From Antitrichia curtipendula (taxonomy: Eukaryota > Streptophyta > Bryopsida > Hypnales > Leucodontaceae): a stretch of DNA of 64,000 bases. A program made the translations under genes and the position numbers. The DNA lies in assembly GCA_951230915.1 (NCBI GenBank), contig OX579641.1, positions 5,270,001-5,334,000 on the forward strand, written 5' to 3'. Within the stretch, counting starts at the first letter, position 1, and every line of letters begins with the position of its first letter. The notes below the pieces were generated by a model that did no database searches, was not told the DNA's origin, and saw nothing but the letters and a program-made list of their open reading frames with translations. This document shows positions 57,941 to 64,000 of the stretch, one piece after another.

Positions 57941-59601
57941 TTGAATTTTTGCCACAAATTGGTGGAAAATATTATATTATTTTCTTTTCTTGTTGCAAAC
58001 AATCGAATACTGCTATGTAATGTAACCTTGTCTAAAATCATTTGAATATTATGCATTTGAGTAAGGTTTTCATGCTTAAGTCACTAATAGAAATGCCACC
58101 TGCAATCCTGCATAGATCCAAAAAAATACACTGTAAGAGACCCCAACCAGTTTACCTTGTTATATCATGTCTTATTGTGGATCTTTTTTTTTAATTTACA
58201 TGGCTAACGTTTCTATTGGTAAGTTGTTTAAGTTTGTTGGAGCTTTTTGGCTATTGAAAGAGGATTCCATTTACTTTAGCTTTTATTTTTTTGGATATTA
58301 TATGAATAAATTATTAATTTCAAAGTGTTAAAGAAAAATAAATAAAAATCATTCTTCAACTCTTAGGTTTAGAAGGTCTATATTTTAAGCAAGAATCAAA
58401 GGAAAACTTCCACTATTGGGTTCAAAATTAGGTGTATATATCTTATAAATATTGAACAATTAATAAGAGTAGTGATCCAAAGATCTTTATACTAGTCACT
58501 AAAGGCTGCAATCAAAGCTTTTAATACATTGTAACTGGAGGAGAAGTATAGATTAGTTCAATTTCATTTTATACTTGACCATAAAAGTGAAGATGGAAGA
58601 AGACTTTAAATGGATGAAAAAATGATATGGAGTCTTAAAGCCATTTTACACCTAGAGGCCATGCCAATTTGCTATGTCAAAGGTCAATAATCCTCATTTG
58701 TAATTGGACAAAATCTTGAAATTAGCCCCAAACCCTTTACACCTAGAAGCAAGGCCAATTTTATGGAATGAATTTTTTATTCAAAAAAGACATGATTTGT
58801 CATGGTTCAAGCTTGCTCAATTGGGTGCACCAAAAATGGAAGGCCAATTCTTGGCCTCAAGGTTCTTGTTAGATTTCAATTAATTTTTTTTTTAACATTA
58901 TTTTTTTCAACAAATTAGATCCGTTAGATGTTGTGCAATTGGCTTCCAAGGGAATTGGCATGACTTCTAAATGTATAATTGGATTTAAAAAATCTAACAT
59001 TTCTACAATTCAATTGTTCATTTTATTATCTAGAGATTCACTCACATAGCCTTTTGTACTTTCAATGTTGAAGTTCAAATAAGGCTTTTAAAATAAGTTT
59101 TGGGCTTCTTTTGGTTATAATTTTCTTCTTCTTTTCTTCCATTGCAACTGTGGCTGTTGAAATTTGATCGAGAGTCACTAAAAAGACCAAATAGAGATTA
59201 TAAGGAGAGAAAATAAAATAACTAAGGGACTAAATGGATGAGAAAGAGAAGATGAGTGAAAAGAATGATCATAAAAAAAATAAAAATAAAAATAAAATAA
59301 AATAAAAGATAAAAAATACAAAAGTCCCATTTGCTAGTCTAAGTTAATTTTATAATATTGAAAGTAACCAATAGATTAAAAAAATGGTCCTTGGTCAAGG
59401 TTCTTGACTAAGAATTGTGACAAAGAGAATTACTTGTCCACGTTCCTAGTTACTACACTAATCTCACTATATATACTTATTTGTTCTACAATTGAATGTG
59501 TAAAATTAGAGTTACTACTACATTTTATTTTTATAAAAATTGGTGCAATTCAATAATATTTCAACTTCTAATAATTGGCTCTTGGCTATAAAAGAAGAGA
59601 C
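57941..59601. other. AT-rich intergenic DNA
   Basis: No gene. A short direct repeat (ACACCTAGA(G/A)GC...GCCAATTT) occurs near 58648 and 58739. An A/T simple repeat lies at 59271-59318. Confidence 0.45.
59271..59318. repeat. (TAAAA)n-like simple repeat
   Basis: Runs of ATAAAA and TAAAAA units, slightly imperfect. Confidence 0.85.
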
Positions 59602-59605
59602 TTCA

Positions 59606-60538
59606 CACCTAAAGGACCAAACACCGTATTTTGACAACATAGCGATTTTGGGCAGCTCACTATGATCGGAATTTTTCTTTTTTTTCTTTGAAATTTTCAC
59701 ATAAGATGTGCCCGAGGAGTAGCTTTAAGGTCCAACAATTTTTGTAACTTTTGACTACATGGTTAAAAAGTTATTGCATGATATGTCATTTTCATTGTTC
59801 GGCGGGCAGCCGAGGCAGCAAAAAAAACTTCTTTAAAAATCACTTTTAAAAAAAACTATAATTTGAAATTGGTTCTTTAGATTTATATGTACGTGGGAGG
59901 CTTTGAATCATTCCATTCCGATCAATGAGTCAAAAGTTATGAGGATTCTTAGTTTGAGGGTAGTTATGGAATCTCTACTCTAAAATAAACTTTGAAGTCC
60001 TTTATTTAACTCGATTTTCAATATTTTTGAAAAAAAATAAAAACATTGGGTGTAGATTGTTTATTACAACATTACAATCGTTGGGATTGGCATTTTTCAA
60101 TTTCATAAATAAATTCTTGACAATTTAGTGTTTTGAATCATTCTCTACCTCTTCCTACTTACTATTTTTTTCCTATATGTTGTACAATTCTAAATGATCT
60201 GAAATTTTCAAGCATGTAGCCAACTTGCCTTGAAGAATAAATCCAAAGAGTAACCATCATTTTGGACATTTTTTCATACAAATGTGACCTTGTGAAGGGC
60301 AGCTGCCCGTTTTTTTGGAGGGACAAAAAAAGGATTTTTGTCAATTCAAACGCTATTATCTTGCAATCCACTCGGTGGAAAATTCTGAAATTTTTTCCAC
60401 ATCTTCTTAAACAAGTTTACTACAAGATCCTACGGCTACAAGTGTCCAAAAATTCTTTTTTTCTAAAATTTGGCACTAGTATTAGAAATGGCAGTTCTGA
60501 GCGGTTTTGGTGAAAACATAGTCAAAAACCTTTAGGGG
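59606..60538 (-). mobile_element. TTAA-1 element, full length, reverse
   Basis: 933 bp. TTAA on the right (60539-60542), TTCA (decayed) on the left. Left end CACCTAAAGGACCAAACACC; right end, reversed, CCCCTAAAGGTTTTTGAC. Very similar to 17613-18559 in reverse. Confidence 0.9.
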
Positions 60539-60542
60539 TTAA

Positions 60543-60867
60543 GAGAAGCTAGTTACATGAAAGGAAGTTTGAAAATAACCTTACTCATCAATGTTCAAAC
60601 CAATACAACATGGACAAAGCCTCTCAAAGAGTAGATACTTATTATTTTATAAATAATATTTTATATTACATAGCATTCATTTTTCAACATATAGTAAGTC
60701 TTCAAGCATAAAAAACAAGACAAACAATTCTTTCTCATAATTTCCTAATTTTCTAATTGTCATGATGGACATTTCATAGAAAAAACTTCAATAAAGCTAG
60801 CAAGTGGCTCTTTCTACCTAATGGCTGTGACTACCCTTCAATTTTAATAACATTACCTATAGTAATA
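60543..60867. other. AT-rich intergenic DNA
   Basis: Nothing recognised. Confidence 0.5.
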
Positions 60868-61060
60868 CAAAGATGCATCATGTACCAATAATAAACATCT
60901 TAGGATGTGGGACAATTTTAAAGCCTTATGTGATTCCAACTTTAAAATTTATAATTAATTCCACAGAGATCCCCAAAATATAAATAAAACTAGTTTAGGT
61001 GTATATTCCATTTATCTTGATGGAAAAATTATTGATAAACTTTGATGTGCAACAATACAA
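60868..61060 (+). repeat. Dispersed repeat R5, copy 4
   Basis: Most diverged copy: TTCCAACTTTAAAATTTATA and AATTCCACAGAGATCC blocks in the same order as the others. Confidence 0.55.
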
Positions 61061-61650
61061 GCCCTCTACAAAATTAGATTGGAACATTGGCCCCCTTGCC
61101 TTTAGAGCATTTAACACTCGCTAGACATGGATGATAAGTGCTCCAAGCCCCTCCAAATTTTTTTTTACACTTAATCTTTGCATTCAATTTTGGTGCGTTA
61201 AGCACTATTTCGCCGGGTCATATTGAAAAATGTCCCTATTCATAGGATGTAATGTACCTATTACAGTGCCAAACACTCATTATCGTGCTAGGCACTATTA
61301 TTAGGATAGTATGATTGTTTCATGAAATATTTCTAAGGTAATCCCGCGTGCTTAACGCAATGGGACGTCCCATCACTTGGGCCTCTCGTTGTGTGAGGGC
61401 CCCGTTCCTCAGCCTTGGGCTTTGCCCTCAACCTTGTGGTACAACCCTTACACACTTGAAGGCCCCCATGGTGAGACGCTTTACTATATTAGTGTATGGA
61501 GGGACATTGTTCCATTGACTATTTATGGGACATTTGTTAAACAAAGATGGAAAAAAAATTGATGGACTCTAAAAAATAATAGATAAAAATAATAGATAAA
61601 TTGATTGATCTAAAAGTTGAGGTGTCAACTTTTGCGAGCAAAGGTGCAGA
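61061..61650. other. Unassigned DNA
   Basis: GTGCGTTAAGCAC (near 61190) and CGTGCTTAACGCAA (near 61346) form an inverted pair. 61376-61480 is GC-richer with GGGCCCCGTTCCTCAGCC; no family recognised. Confidence 0.35.
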
Positions 61651-61682
61651 TTCTCTCATTCTCTCATTCTCTCATTCTCTCT
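61651..61682. repeat. (TTCTCTCA)4 microsatellite
   Basis: Four 8-bp units, the last ending CT instead of CA. CT-rich tracts of this kind are common in plant 5' leaders, and a GC-rich block begins just downstream. Confidence 0.9.
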
Positions 61683-61739
61683 TTCTTCTTTTTGTTTACA
61701 CAAATAAAGGTTGTCCTTTACTGGATTCTCTCATAGCGC

Positions 61740-62428
61740 TTTTAGCCCCTCCAACCGAGCTTATAAAGTAACTGATTTAAAAAGACCCTCTTATCCGAGT
61801 TGGTTGCTCCAACAGGGCCTTTCTACTGGCCACCCCCCTTTCCCCCTTTTCCACCATGGCCGGAATCAGCCGGATCCGTTGAAGCACAACACCCAAGGTT
61901 GTTGCCGCACGGGACGTAACGAACTCCAGCCAACCAGGTCTCGCCTGGCTGGCGCGGCATGAATTGAAGCCCAAGCAGCATCAGAAAACTCACGGTCCGT
62001 CACCACTCAAATTCCTTCCTTCATGTTCCCTAGTTTCCTCGTTTCCTCCTCCGCCCTAAGCTCCTCGATCCCCCATTTCCCAAATTTTCCAGATTCTGCG
62101 CACCGACGTGCGTGCACTGCGCCACTACTTCCAGTATCGTACAACCCTGGGCCGGGCCGACAATACGTGTCTTCCGCGCGTCTCTGAGATGCTGCATGGT
62201 TCCGCCTGTGAGTGACCAAGAGCAGGCCTCAAGTTGAAGAGCAGGCCTCAAGTTGATGAGAGAGCATGGCGCTGGCCTGGCCTGGGCCTGGGGAGGGGAA
62301 TTGAAGGGAAGGGGGAGCTCACCCGGTCTGCGCTGAGGCAGCCACAGAAGCTCCTCAGCTTGGCAGTACCAGAGTCATGGCCGTCTTGTCGGAATTGGTG
62401 TTGGGCTCCGCTCAGTCTGACTAGGTGA
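61740..62428 (+). other. GC-rich block, possible promoter/first exon
   Basis: The most GC-rich stretch of the window, with many CG dinucleotides. Several short frames start here (61711-61962, 62234-62428 plus; 62616-62248 minus, 122 codons) and none matches a family I know. CTAG|GTGAGG at about 62426 is a good plus-strand splice donor, so a 5' leader exon is possible. It follows a CT microsatellite. Confidence 0.35.
62218..62255. repeat. 19-bp perfect tandem duplication
   Basis: AAGAGCAGGCCTCAAGTTG occurs twice head to tail (62218-62236, 62237-62255). Confidence 0.95.
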
Positions 62429-64000
62429 GGGCAAACTCGATTGGCAGGTACGTTGGGGACGTCGTCAGGCGAGGTTTTGATCTGACCACAGGGCACTGTG
62501 ATGTTAGCTGCAGTCAGAGCGAGCTCAGACCTTGTGTTGGTCCAGGCGGACCGGAAATCCTCTCGAACAGTTGCTATAATGAAGCGGCATCGTGAGGAGT
62601 AGTACACTCCCTTCATCTCTTCATTCTGCTTACTGTTGCAGTCTTGCAGACAAACAGAAAGCCAGTTCCACGCAATCTCTTAAATTTAAGCTCAAGTTAA
62701 GGGAGCTACTACCTTGGCCTGGGCCCTAAATTTTTGGGGGATTATTACGATGTGTGCCAGTCAACGATAGTGAGCAGCAGGAAATTCTAGAATGTTGAAA
62801 ATCATGCATAATAAAGAGTAGTTTACTTTAGGGTACAGCTTTTGATATAGTGGAATTCACTGACTAATAAGATTGTGGAATGGTCAATAGGGATGAAATA
62901 TATTGCCAGTAAAAGGATGAATGAAGAAAGAAACTCTAAACAGAATGAAGAGCGTAGTCAGATGCGCACAGAGGCTGACACGATCTGACACTAAACGTGG
63001 CAGGGGAATGATGGCAGAAGTCGAAAAAGTTAAGTATAGTAGAGGAGCAGGAAAATTCACACTAGACAGACTCATGATTTTCACACTATACCTGAGGAGC
63101 ATGCGGCAGAAGCTAGTCGATCAAGCCGTGAAGCAAGAACTCGGTTACGAGGGTGAGACTAGAGCAGTTCATGATCATCATCATCAGGTCGCTCAGATTC
63201 AATTGATATATAGTGTAGATACAATGCACGCAAAGTGGGTGGCCTGGAAGCAGGTACACCAGCAACGCAACGTGATTGAACATTCAATAAACTCTTGTCC
63301 GCAGTGGCCTGTCGTCTGCACTGGTTGAACATGCTGCTGCTTCTGCTTCTGGTGATGATTCTGCGCTGCGTGCTTGTCCCAGTTGCAGCAGCTGCAAGGC
63401 CTCGGAATGCTTTAAGGCCCCCCACATGACCACATATCTCTTGCCCTGACATGGACAAGCCCCTCCGGACAAGCCGGTAGGAGATGAGCAGCCCATCATG
63501 ATCCCCTCTACGGCCGTTGGTTGACCCCTCCAAGTCCACTTCTGACCTCCTCCAAGCGTGTAACGTGAAAGAGCTAGGCTCCAGCTAGGCTCAAAGTGAT
63601 CATTTCTCCGTTACCATTGGCCTTCGGTTTGGGTCACAGGGTAACAAGTGTCATGTTCAAGTTAAATTTACGTACTGATACGATAGACAGAGAGCTCGCT
63701 CGTAGAAAGTCAGAGTAGTGGGAATCAATGCATGAACCTCCAATGTTGGTCTAAAGCACGCTCATATTTGATGGGAACTGCCTCCTCAGTCTGCTTTGCT
63801 GAAGACCACTTTGAGTCTCCGACGTGAGTCATGATCACGGAGTCAGGTACGGCTCATGTTACCCACCTTAATAGTCTGGGTGCAAATTATTCTAGAAGGA
63901 AATTTCGTACAGAAAAAATGGCATCTCGAATCTGGATGTATATTGTTCTGTCTCCTTGTCATATTGGTTTGGCGCGCAGGGTACTATAAAAGTAGTTAGC
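62429..64000. other. Unassigned, possibly genic DNA to window end
   Basis: Composition is balanced and unlike the intergenic repeats. Competing frames exist: plus 62921-63328 (135 codons, basic N-terminal part MKKETLNRMKSVVRCAQRL) and minus 63539-63159 (126 codons, starting MDLEGSTNGRRGDHDG) with an overlapping minus frame 63499-63284. They overlap one another, so at most one can be real. No family is recognised and I cannot choose a strand. A gene may continue beyond 64000. Confidence 0.3.

Overview
This is an AT-rich eukaryotic nuclear window, almost certainly from a land plant or close streptophyte relative. The evidence is an intron-containing gene for plant-type cytochrome c oxidase subunit 5C, a decayed copy of a plastid-type ribosomal protein L13 gene, and plant-style transposons: Ty1/copia, PIF/Harbinger, CACTA, hAT MITEs and Stowaway/Tourist MITEs. 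Nothing prokaryotic or organellar is present. The species cannot be named from sequence alone.

Gene content is very low. The only gene I call with confidence is COX5C (6507-7022, two exons, 70 aa). A possible first exon of an unidentified small membrane protein lies at 8763-8907. Two gene relics sit nearby: the RPL13-like pseudogene (2056-2668), and a second COX5C copy (11690-12740). The second copy keeps the intron, so it arose by DNA duplication. It carries a stop codon and a hAT MITE in exon 1, and a CACTA element has inserted just downstream. Two stretches of higher GC (about 47.57-48.1 kb and 61.7-64 kb) look like former or real transcribed DNA but could not be identified.

The rest is transposon sediment. 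19.7-23.8 kb is a minus-strand copia pol relic with two MITEs nested in it, abutting a degenerate Harbinger transposase that still shows its DDE residues. 46.97-49.88 kb is a 2.9 kb inverted-repeat structure with arms of about 0.57 kb and a TA-flanked MITE inside one arm.

The most striking pattern is a set of about 900-950 bp elements whose ends read CCCCTAAAG and which are flanked by TTAA on one or both sides. I see two related families (called TTAA-1 and TTAA-2 here), at least 17 full or partial copies, in both orientations and sometimes nested inside one another at TTAA sites. Shorter relatives with the same target occur at 36.47 and 38.11 kb. TTAA target duplication is typical of piggyBac and Kolobok transposons, which are not standard components of land-plant genomes, and no transposase for these elements is visible in the window. 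This is the best candidate for something undescribed.
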